Of a stretch of 6,145 bases of DNA, positions 1 through 4,837 are shown piece by piece (positions within the stretch are counted from its first letter, which is position 1; every line of letters starts with the position of its first letter). The position numbers and the translations under genes are program-made. Under the pieces are notes generated by a model. That model made no database searches. It was given only the letters and a program-made list of their open reading frames with translations, and was not told the origin of the DNA. Source of the stretch: Actinomycetes bacterium (GTDB taxonomy: Bacteria > Actinomycetota > Acidimicrobiia > Acidimicrobiales > Microtrichaceae); the NCBI GenBank assembly GCA_023427825.1, contig JAEZAI010000305.1, positions 1 through 6,145 of the forward strand, written 5' to 3'.

Positions 1-1555
1 CGCCGGGAGCGCAGGAGCTGAGCAGCGACAGGAGCGCGGTCACGCCCTCCAGGCTGGCGCCGTAGCCGGTGGAGGTCGGCACGGCGACGATCGGCTGCGG
101 GACCAGTCCGCCGAGCACGGTCGGCAGCGACGCCTCCATGCCGGCCAGGGCCACGATCACCCGGGCGTCGGCGAGCTCGTCGAGCGAGCCGAGGAGGCGG
201 TGCAGCCCGGCGACCCCGATGTCGCGCACCACGTGGACGTCCGCACCGAGCGCGATCAGCGTGCCGACGCACTCGTCGAGCACCGGCTGGTCCGACGTGC
301 CGCCCGAGATCACCGCCACGCGGCGGTCCGGACCGGTGGGGGCGTGTCGCCACGTGAGCGTGTCGGACCATTGGCCGGTGGGCGCCGGGGCGAGCGCGGC
401 GATGGCGGCCCGGTGCGCGGCGGTCGTGCGCGTGACGACCAGCGGGTCCGTGCCGTCGAGCAGCATGGCCGCGACCACCTCGGCGCACTGCTCGGGCGTC
501 TTGCCCGCGGCGTAGACGGCCTCGGGCAGGCCGGTGCGCCGGACGCGGTCGAGGTCGGGTCGGGTGTGGCTCAGCCCGGCCGTCGGGACGGGCGGTACCG
601 CTGCCGTCACGAGCGGTGCCGTCACGAGCGGGGTCGGAGCCGGGGCCGGGGCCGTCGCCGTCTCCGCATCCGCCACGACGTGGTTGAGGTTGCCCGACCG
701 CAGGCCGGCGAGGTCGAGCGTCACGTACCGGTAGCCGGCCGCCTCGAGCGCGGCCACGATCCGGTCGGCCACGGCGGCGGCCCGGGCGAGCTCGTCGACC
801 GGCACCTCCACCCGGGCGGTGTCGCCCAGGTGTCGCACCCGCACGTCCGACAGGCCCAGCTGCCGCACCGCGGCCTCGGCCCGGTCGACCTGCGACAGCG
901 TCGAGAACGTGACCGGCGTGCCGTAGGGGATCCGCGACGACAGGCACGGCTGGGACGGCCGGTCCCACACGTCCAGGCCCGCCCGCCGGGCCAACGCCCG
1001 GACGTCGGCCTTGGTGAGCTCCGCCTCCACGAGCGGGAACCGGGCGCCGCGGCGGCGCGCCGCCTCCTGGCCCGGGCGGTGGTCGCCGAGGTCGTCGACG
1101 TTGACGCCGAGCACCACGGTCGCCGGCCCGAGGGTCCCGGCACCGGTTGCGCCCGCACCGGATGCGGCCTCGGCCGCGAGCGGCTCGAGCTCGTCGAGCA
1201 GCGCCTCCTTGCACCACGCGCAGCGGTCGGTGCCGTTGGCGACGTAGCGCGCTTCGTCCATCTCCCGGGTCTCGACCCACCGCCACGGCAGGCCCCACGC
1301 CGCCGCCAGGTCGCCGCAGCGATCGAGCTCGCCCGTGGCGAGCGAGGCGGAACGTGCGGTGACCGCCAGCACCCGCTCGGGCCCGAGCACCTCGAGCGCC
1401 GAGTGGGCGAGCAGCGCCGAGTCCACGCCCCCGGAGAACGCCACGACGACCGGTCCGATCGAGCGCAGCACGTCGGCGAGGCGCTCGGCGCCCCCGACAG
1501 CGTCGGGTTGCGCCAGGGCTGCGGTCCCGTCGGTGCGCACGTCGGCCTGGGTCAC
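1..1555 (-). CDS. LarE-LarB fusion protein, nickel-pincer cofactor biosynthesis (LarB C-terminus off window)
   Basis: I translated the minus strand codon by codon from GTG 1555 to the edge: 518 residues and no stop. Residues ~18-295 read as LarE, the ATP-dependent transferase that gives up a cysteine sulfur to make the cofactor thiocarboxylates. Seen: PP-loop SGGVDS (41-46), DRCAWCK (C112, C115), VNVDDLGD (151-158), the PCLSSRIPYG loop with C204 (probable counterpart of the sacrificial Cys176 of L. plantarum LarE) and RSGNLN (286-291). A Pro/Ala/Thr/Val linker spans ~299-331. Residues ~332-518 read as LarB, which carboxylates and hydrolyses nicotinic acid adenine dinucleotide: AGKTPEQ, GTSDQPV, DIGVAGLHR, GMEASLP (472-478), PTSTGYGAS and SSCAPG. 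E474 and C515 keep the 41-residue spacing I recall between Glu180 and Cys221 of L. plantarum LarB. About 25-35 LarB residues are missing at the edge, and LarB's usual N-terminal helical stretch seems replaced by the linker. Cytosolic. An in-frame GTG at 1594 is a less likely start. Confidence 0.9.
   Translation of the reverse strand, partial: MTQADVRTDGTAALAQPDAVGGAERLADVLRSIGPVVVAFSGGVDSALLAHSALEVLGPERVLAVTARSASLATGELDRCGDLAAAWGLPWRWVETREMDEARYVANGTDRCAWCKEALLDELEPLAAEAASGAGATGAGTLGPATVVLGVNVDDLGDHRPGQEAARRRGARFPLVEAELTKADVRALARRAGLDVWDRPSQPCLSSRIPYGTPVTFSTLSQVDRAEAAVRQLGLSDVRVRHLGDTARVEVPVDELARAAAVADRIVAALEAAGYRYVTLDLAGLRSGNLNHVVADAETATAPAPAPTPLVTAPLVTAAVPPVPTAGLSHTRPDLDRVRRTGLPEAVYAAGKTPEQCAEVVAAMLLDGTDPLVVTRTTAAHRAAIAALAPAPTGQWSDTLTWRHAPTGPDRRVAVISGGTSDQPVLDECVGTLIALGADVHVVRDIGVAGLHRLLGSLDELADARVIVALAGMEASLPTVLGGLVPQPIVAVPTSTGYGASLEGVTALLSLLSSCAPG
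602..631. repeat. Tandem 15-bp direct repeat inside the LarE-LarB linker
   Basis: TGCCGTCACGAGCGG occurs twice head-to-tail (602-616 and 617-631) with no mismatch. Being 15 bp it preserves the frame, and on the minus strand it encodes the doubled peptide PLVTA-PLVTA. It is followed at 638-654 by short GCCGGG-type repeats that encode Ala-Pro steps. The position is exactly the hinge between the LarE and LarB domains, which suggests the linker lengthened by slippage. Confidence 0.85.
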
Positions 1556-1562
1556 GGGGCGG

Positions 1563-1568
1563 AGCGTA
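1563..1568 (-). promoter_or_regulatory. Candidate -10 element of larEB (leaderless type)
   Basis: On the minus strand TACGCT (TAnnnT consensus) is followed by seven bases (CCGCCCC) and then the GTG at 1555. That spacing would put the transcription start on, or next to, the start codon. No Shine-Dalgarno-like sequence precedes the GTG, which agrees with leaderless initiation. No convincing TTGACA-like -35 is visible. The same nine bases TACGCTCCG precede deoC in the same geometry. Confidence 0.5.
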
Positions 1569-1608
1569 CCGGCCGGGCCCCTCCGGGCTCCCACGCGACC
1601 CGGCCCGC

Positions 1609-1614
1609 TAACGT
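1609..1614 (+). promoter_or_regulatory. Candidate -10 element of the adenosine kinase gene (leaderless type)
   Basis: TAACGT matches TAnnnT and ends eight bases before the GTG at 1623, with no purine-rich ribosome binding site between them. Transcription would start at or beside the start codon. The expected -35 region (around 1586-1591) has no clear consensus, and it coincides with the region expected for the divergent larEB promoter. Confidence 0.4.
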
Positions 1615-1622
1615 TCGAACCC

Positions 1623-2645
1623 GTGCCTGCGACCACCGCCCCCACGATCGACGTCAACCCCGGAGAGCTCGACGTGGTCGGCATCGGCAACGCCCTGGTG
1701 GACGTCCTGAGCCACGGCACGGACGAGCTCGTCGAGGAGCTGGGCCTGGTGAAGGGGTCCATGAACCTCATCGAGGCCGACCGGGTGGAGGTCCTCTACG
1801 AGCGCATGGGTCCGGGCGTGGAGGTGTCCGGCGGGTCGGCCGCCAACACGATGGCCGGGCTGGCCTCGTTGGGAGGGTCGGCGCAGTACCTGGGCAAGGT
1901 CCGCGACGACCAGCTCGGCACCGTGTTCGCTCACGACCTGGTCGCCACCGGCGTCCGCTACGCGACGCCCAAGGCGGCCGACGGCCCGGCCACGGGCTGC
2001 TGCCTGATCCTGGTCACGCCCGACGCCCAGCGGACAATGAACACGTACCTGGGCGCGTCGGTGCGCTTCGGCCCGGATGACGTCGACGAGGAGGCGGTCG
2101 CCTCCGCCACCGTCCTCTACCTGGAGGGCTACCTGTTCGACCCGCCCGAGGCGCAGGAGGCGTTCCGCCGGGCCGCCCGCATCGCGCACGAGGCGGGCCG
2201 CACGGTCTCGGTCACGCTGTCGGACAGCTTCTGCGTGGAGCGCCACCGAGACGCCTTCCTTGACCTCGTCGAGCACCACATCGACCTGCTGTTCGCCAAC
2301 GAGGCCGAGATCACCACGCTGTACCAGACCGACTTCGACTCGGCGGTCGAGGGCGTCCGGCGCCACGGTGCGGTCGCCGCCCTCACCCGCTCGGAGAAGG
2401 GCTCGGTGATCGTCACCGACGACACCCTCGTGGAGGTCCCCGCCCACCCGGTCGATCAGCTGGTCGACACCACCGGCGCCGGCGATCTCTACGCCTCGGG
2501 CTTCCTCTACGGGTTCAGCCACAAGATGGACCTGGCCACCTGCGGCGCTCTCGGCTCGCTGGCCGCTGCCGAGGTGATCTCGCACATGGGACCCCGGCCC
2601 GAGACCGACCTCTCCGTGCTGGCCCGGGACCTGTTGAACGGTTGA
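1623..2645 (+). CDS. Adenosine kinase (PfkB/ribokinase family)
   Basis: A 340-residue cytosolic kinase predicted to transfer the ATP gamma-phosphate to the 5'-OH of adenosine, giving AMP in purine salvage. Seen: N-terminal DVVGIGNALVDVL (17-29), the glycine-rich substrate segment SGGSAANTMAG (69-79), GKVRDDQLG (91-99), TPDAQRTMNTYLGA (132-145), FANEAEI (224-230, carrying the NxxE motif) and the PfkB signature DTTGAGDLYASGF (282-294), in which D288 is the expected catalytic base. The length is normal. The run from LVKGSMNLI through SEKGSVIV to AAAEVISHMG resembles bacterial proteins annotated as adenosine kinase more than ribokinases or fructokinases, but substrate choice in PfkB proteins cannot be fixed from motifs. 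GTG 1623 was chosen because homology begins about 15 residues later and a -10-like hexamer sits 8 nt upstream. The longer frame from 1335 only runs over larEB. It ends in two hairpins and converges on the acyltransferase gene. Confidence 0.87.
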   Translation: MPATTAPTIDVNPGELDVVGIGNALVDVLSHGTDELVEELGLVKGSMNLIEADRVEVLYERMGPGVEVSGGSAANTMAGLASLGGSAQYLGKVRDDQLGTVFAHDLVATGVRYATPKAADGPATGCCLILVTPDAQRTMNTYLGASVRFGPDDVDEEAVASATVLYLEGYLFDPPEAQEAFRRAARIAHEAGRTVSVTLSDSFCVERHRDAFLDLVEHHIDLLFANEAEITTLYQTDFDSAVEGVRRHGAVAALTRSEKGSVIVTDDTLVEVPAHPVDQLVDTTGAGDLYASGFLYGFSHKMDLATCGALGSLAAAEVISHMGPRPETDLSVLARDLLNG

Positions 2646-2646
2646 A

Positions 2647-2661
2647 CCGGCCACCGGCCGG
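2647..2661. terminator. Short GC hairpin directly after the adenosine kinase stop
   Basis: CCGGCC (2647-2652), loop ACC, GGCCGG (2656-2661) form a perfect 6-bp stem starting one base after the TGA at 2643-2645. No T-run follows, so it is not a classical intrinsic terminator. GC-only hairpins just past a stop are common in high-GC actinobacteria. It may slow polymerase or protect the mRNA 3' end. Confidence 0.4.
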
Positions 2662-2709
2662 GTCCTGACGGCACGACCTCGGACGACGCCGCGGCCCTCG
2701 GTCGCACGC

Positions 2710-2759
2710 GCCTCCGGTCGGGCCCGGCCGCCGCCCCGCGGTCGGGCCGTCCCGGAGGC
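2710..2759. terminator. Long imperfect hairpin between convergent genes, candidate bidirectional terminator
   Basis: An outer 8-bp stem pairs 2710-2717 with 2752-2759. A symmetric 3x3 mismatch follows. An inner 11-bp stem then pairs 2721-2731 with 2738-2748 (one G-U at 2727/2742) around a six-base loop. It lies in the 124-bp gap between the convergent adenosine kinase stop (2645) and the acyltransferase stop (2770), 11 bp from the latter. Its symmetry lets it fold in either transcript. There is no U-tract on either side, so termination efficiency is unknown. Confidence 0.55.
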
Positions 2760-2769
2760 CCCCTTGGGA

Positions 2770-3894
2770 CTAGTGCCCTCGGTCCAACTCCACGCGTTCG
2801 CCGCGGGCGGCACCGTGGGAGCGACGTACACGGAGATCGATCACCTGCTCCTTGCGCAGGTCGACGGTGAGGTCGCCCCGCGCCGACGGCAGTCGCGGCC
2901 AGAGCTGGACGGCCCGCTTGGCGGCGATGTCCTCCAGCCAGCCGAACGCCATGACGGCGACCACCAGCAGCACGGCGCAGCCCGCCAGGCGGGTGGCCAG
3001 GGCGCCGGGGAGGTCGAGCTCGACCATGACGTACAGCGCGACGCCGTGCCAGAGGTAGATCGTGAGCGACCGCTGGCTGAACCACGTGGTGACGGACCGT
3101 TGCGCCCGCCCCTCCAGCCACGGCTCGATGCGCGGCTGCAGGCCCAGCGCCAGCGCCAGCCAGAACACGCCCAGGAAGGCGACGCCGAACGCCGCGACGA
3201 CCACGGCCCGGGAGTGGAAGCCGAAGAACGCGACCGCCCCGATCGGGCCGAGCACCAGGCACACCCTCGTCCAGCGAGGGCGGATCCAGGCCTCGACCTT
3301 CCCGTCGTGGTGCGAGTAGCCGATGATCCAGCACGCTGCGTAGAAGACCGCGATCGACAGCCCGGGGGCGCCGAGGGCACCGAGCAGGAAGAGCGCACCC
3401 AGCCCGCCCCACAGGGCACGGGCGTGGTGCTGCTGCCACCGGCGGAGCGGGCCGCCGACCAGGGACAGGACGAGGTGCATCTGGATGTACCAGAGCGCGA
3501 ACCACGTGAGGTGCAGGGCGTCGTCCGCGCCGGGGCCGATCGGTCCGCCGAGCGAGACGACCGGGAACAGGAAGCCGACCCAGTTGACCGGCGTGATCTC
3601 ACCCAGCACGCCCATGGCGCCCCAGAGGACGACCATGGCGACCAGGTAGCCCCAGTAGGGGACCATGATCCGGCGGTACCGGTCCTTGACGACCGTTCCG
3701 GCGGGGCGCCGGTCGAGCGACGCCGCGTAGAGCGTGCCGGCGATGAAGAACATCAGCGGCATGGCCGTGAACGCGGTGACCATCCACGAACCGGTCGCGT
3801 GGAACACGATCACACGGACGAGCGCGACGGCGCGCAGCGCATCCAGATACACGCTCCTGGAGAGACGCGTTCCCACCGCGTTCGCCAAGGTCAT
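2770..3894 (-). CDS. Acyltransferase-3 family integral membrane protein
   Basis: A 374-residue polytopic membrane protein from ATG 3894, preceded by a purine-rich GGGGCAAGGGGG stretch that can serve as a ribosome binding site. The N-terminal signature YLDALRAVALVRVIVFH (16-32) is typical of the acyltransferase-3 family (PF01757), with His32 in the first helix as the likely catalytic residue. Hydrophobic segments follow at about 40-60, 78-98, 105-117, 129-147, 160-175, 178-193, 210-226, 230-251, 276-291 and 297-318. The family's C-terminal SLTIYLWHG lies at 276-284. A hydrophilic, charged tail (~321-374) probably faces the cytoplasm. Family members O-acylate sugars, peptidoglycan, glycolipids or antibiotics using acyl-CoA; the acceptor here cannot be named. 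Neighbours give no clue: it is transcribed alone, convergent with adenosine kinase and divergent from deoC. Family assignment is strong, substrate unknown. Confidence 0.85.
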   Translation of the reverse strand: MTLANAVGTRLSRSVYLDALRAVALVRVIVFHATGSWMVTAFTAMPLMFFIAGTLYAASLDRRPAGTVVKDRYRRIMVPYWGYLVAMVVLWGAMGVLGEITPVNWVGFLFPVVSLGGPIGPGADDALHLTWFALWYIQMHLVLSLVGGPLRRWQQHHARALWGGLGALFLLGALGAPGLSIAVFYAACWIIGYSHHDGKVEAWIRPRWTRVCLVLGPIGAVAFFGFHSRAVVVAAFGVAFLGVFWLALALGLQPRIEPWLEGRAQRSVTTWFSQRSLTIYLWHGVALYVMVELDLPGALATRLAGCAVLLVVAVMAFGWLEDIAAKRAVQLWPRLPSARGDLTVDLRKEQVIDLRVRRSHGAARGERVELDRGH

Positions 3895-3923
3895 CGCCCC
3901 CTTGCCCCTCGGACGGCCCCTCA

Positions 3924-3937
3924 GGATCCGTGGATCC
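3924..3937. repeat. GGATCC-GT-GGATCC paired palindromes in the acyltransferase leader
   Basis: Two copies of the palindrome GGATCC are separated by two bases, giving a 14-bp near-symmetrical element. It lies 30-43 bp upstream of the acyltransferase ATG, downstream of the candidate promoter, so it would be in the 5' untranslated RNA. It could be an operator or a chance pairing. Confidence 0.3.
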
Positions 3938-3956
3938 CGTCTTCCCGTCGCACCGC

Positions 3957-3986
3957 ACCCTAGGGATGTGACAGGTGGCTCAGCAA
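3957..3986 (-). promoter_or_regulatory. Candidate promoter of the acyltransferase gene
   Basis: On the minus strand TTGCTG (3986-3981) and TAGGGT (3962-3957) are separated by 18 bp, giving TTGnnn and TAnnnT half-matches at an acceptable spacing. It would produce a leader of about 55 nt before the ATG at 3894. The -35 half overlaps the inverted repeat CAATC-CCC-GATTG at 3984-3996. Assignment rests on motif match only. Confidence 0.35.
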
Positions 3987-3996
3987 TCCCCGATTG
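3984..3996. repeat. Inverted repeat CAATC-CCC-GATTG overlapping the acyltransferase -35
   Basis: Two perfect 5-bp arms are separated by three bases, overlapping the candidate -35 element by three bases. The position suits a repressor site, but five-base arms can arise by chance in a region of this size. Confidence 0.25.
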
Positions 3997-4071
3997 GGCG
4001 ATTTCTCATGCATCTTCGTGACGCCACAGCACCATTCGTCTCGTCCTGAAAGCTGAATTTTGTTCACTTCA

Positions 4072-4085
4072 TGTCCGAATGGACA
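4072..4085. promoter_or_regulatory. TGTCC-GAAT-GGACA inverted repeat, candidate operator upstream of deoC
   Basis: A perfect 5-bp inverted repeat with a four-base centre ends 15 bp before the candidate -10 of deoC (4101-4106). It therefore covers the place where a -35 box would lie. That is a classic position for a repressor dimer. No regulator gene is encoded nearby, so the binding protein is unknown. A nucleoside- or deoxyribose-phosphate-responsive repressor would fit the function of deoC, but this is inference. Confidence 0.4.
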
Positions 4086-4100
4086 CCCGGGAGGCACGGG

Positions 4101-4106
4101 TACGCT
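4101..4106 (+). promoter_or_regulatory. Candidate -10 element of deoC (leaderless type)
   Basis: TACGCT is followed by seven bases (CCGGGCC) and the GTG at 4114, placing the predicted transcription start at the start codon. Hexamer, spacing and the next three bases match the larEB start region on the other strand. No Shine-Dalgarno sequence lies in the seven-base gap. Confidence 0.5.
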
Positions 4107-4113
4107 CCGGGCC

Positions 4114-4809
4114 GTGAACGAGCATCCCGGAGCTGCGACGACCGGCGAGGACATCGACCGGGCCGGGCTGGCGGCCCGCATCGACCACACGATCCTGCGA
4201 CCCGAGGCGACGACGGCCGAGGTGCTCGACACGGCGGCCGTGGCCGTGTCGTCGGGGTGCGCCACGGTGTGCGTGCAGCCGGCGATGGTCGCCGCCGTCC
4301 GGGGTGCCGTCGGCGACCGGATCCCGGTCTGCGCAGTGGTCGGCTTCCCCCACGGCGCCTCGCTGTCGCGGACGAAGGGCGACGAGGCCGCCGCCGCAGT
4401 GGCCCAGGGCGCCCGCGAGATCGACATGGTGGCCGACCTCGGTGCGCTGGCGGACGGCGATCTGGCTGCGGTCGCGGCCGACGTGGCCGCCGTGCGGGAG
4501 GCGGCGCCGTCGATCGTGCTCAAGGTGATCCTGGAGTCCGCGCTGTGGACGCCACCGGAGCTGCGGCAGGCCTGCGAGGCGGTCGTCGGCGCCGGCGCGG
4601 ACTTCGTGAAGACCTCCACCGGCTTCCACCCCTCGGGCGGCGCGACCGTGGAGGCGGTGACCGTCATGCGCGACGCGGTCGGCCACCGCGCCCGGGTCAA
4701 GGCGTCGGGCGGCATCCGGCACACCGACGCCGCGCTGGCGATGCTGGCGGCCGGCGCGGACCGCCTGGGCCTGTCGGCGACGACCGCGGTCCTCGACGGC
4801 CTGGCGTGA
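4114..4809 (+). CDS. deoC: Deoxyribose-phosphate aldolase
   Basis: A 231-residue class I aldolase that cleaves 2-deoxy-D-ribose 5-phosphate into glyceraldehyde 3-phosphate and acetaldehyde, the last step in degrading deoxynucleosides. Seen: IDHTILRPEAT (23-33), CVQPAMV (53-59), VVGFPHGA (75-82), KGDEA (88-92), the EIDMV strand with D104, KVILESALWT (137-146), VKTSTGF with the Schiff-base lysine K166, and VKASGGIRH with the second active-site lysine K196. These correspond to Asp102, Lys167 and Lys201 of the E. coli enzyme. The C-terminal phosphate loop reads GLSATT (219-224) rather than the usual GTSSG-like sequence, a conservative variant. Length is normal for bacterial DeoC. GTG 4114 was preferred over an in-frame TTG at 4060, because the extra 18 codons run through the inverted repeat and promoter and precede the conserved core. 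The membrane-protein gene follows 28 nt downstream, likely co-transcribed. Confidence 0.93.
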   Translation: MNEHPGAATTGEDIDRAGLAARIDHTILRPEATTAEVLDTAAVAVSSGCATVCVQPAMVAAVRGAVGDRIPVCAVVGFPHGASLSRTKGDEAAAAVAQGAREIDMVADLGALADGDLAAVAADVAAVREAAPSIVLKVILESALWTPPELRQACEAVVGAGADFVKTSTGFHPSGGATVEAVTVMRDAVGHRARVKASGGIRHTDAALAMLAAGADRLGLSATTAVLDGLA

Positions 4810-4837
4810 CGCCGGTGTCGTCGGCGGGGGCGCGCCC

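Larger units (their letters stand above)
3895..4113. other. Divergent intergenic region between acyltransferase gene and deoC
   Basis: This 219-bp stretch has no credible coding sequence. From about 3960 to 4090 it is visibly richer in A+T than the genes around it, as expected for a promoter region. It holds the candidate promoters of both flanking genes and three short inverted repeats (3924-3937, 3984-3996, 4072-4085) annotated separately. Confidence 0.7.

Noticed and set aside
1556..1594. Alternative larEB start at GTG 1594
   Set aside because: The frame is open, but the extension would include the candidate -10 and add 13 residues unlike LarE. It cannot be fully excluded without 5'-end data.
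1335..1622. N-terminal extension of adenosine kinase to GTG 1335
   Set aside because: The added residues lie antisense to larEB and resemble no kinase N-terminus, and a promoter-like hexamer lies between 1609 and 1614.
200..2080. Plus-strand open frame of 626 codons crossing larEB and the start of adenosine kinase
   Set aside because: It has the Arg/Gly/His/Pro-rich composition of a shadow frame in GC-rich DNA and no recognisable motif, and it overlaps two well-supported genes in other frames.
1608..2831. Minus-strand open frame of 407 codons opposite adenosine kinase
   Set aside because: It is antisense to a gene with full PfkB motifs. Its translation is compositionally biased, shows no domain, and would run through the terminator hairpins.
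2764..3963. Plus-strand 399-codon and minus-strand 253-codon frames over the acyltransferase gene
   Set aside because: Their translations are charged or Ser/Arg-rich shadow sequence, whereas the 374-residue minus-strand frame shows regular membrane helices and the acyltransferase-3 signature.
4060..4113. Upstream TTG start for deoC at 4060
   Set aside because: It would add 18 codons made of the operator-like repeat and promoter sequence, well before the conserved IDHT core.
3960..4113. A riboswitch or small RNA in the AT-richer gap
   Set aside because: Only short inverted repeats are present. I see no conserved aptamer core or terminator with a T-run, and the leaderless geometry of deoC leaves no room for a leader RNA.
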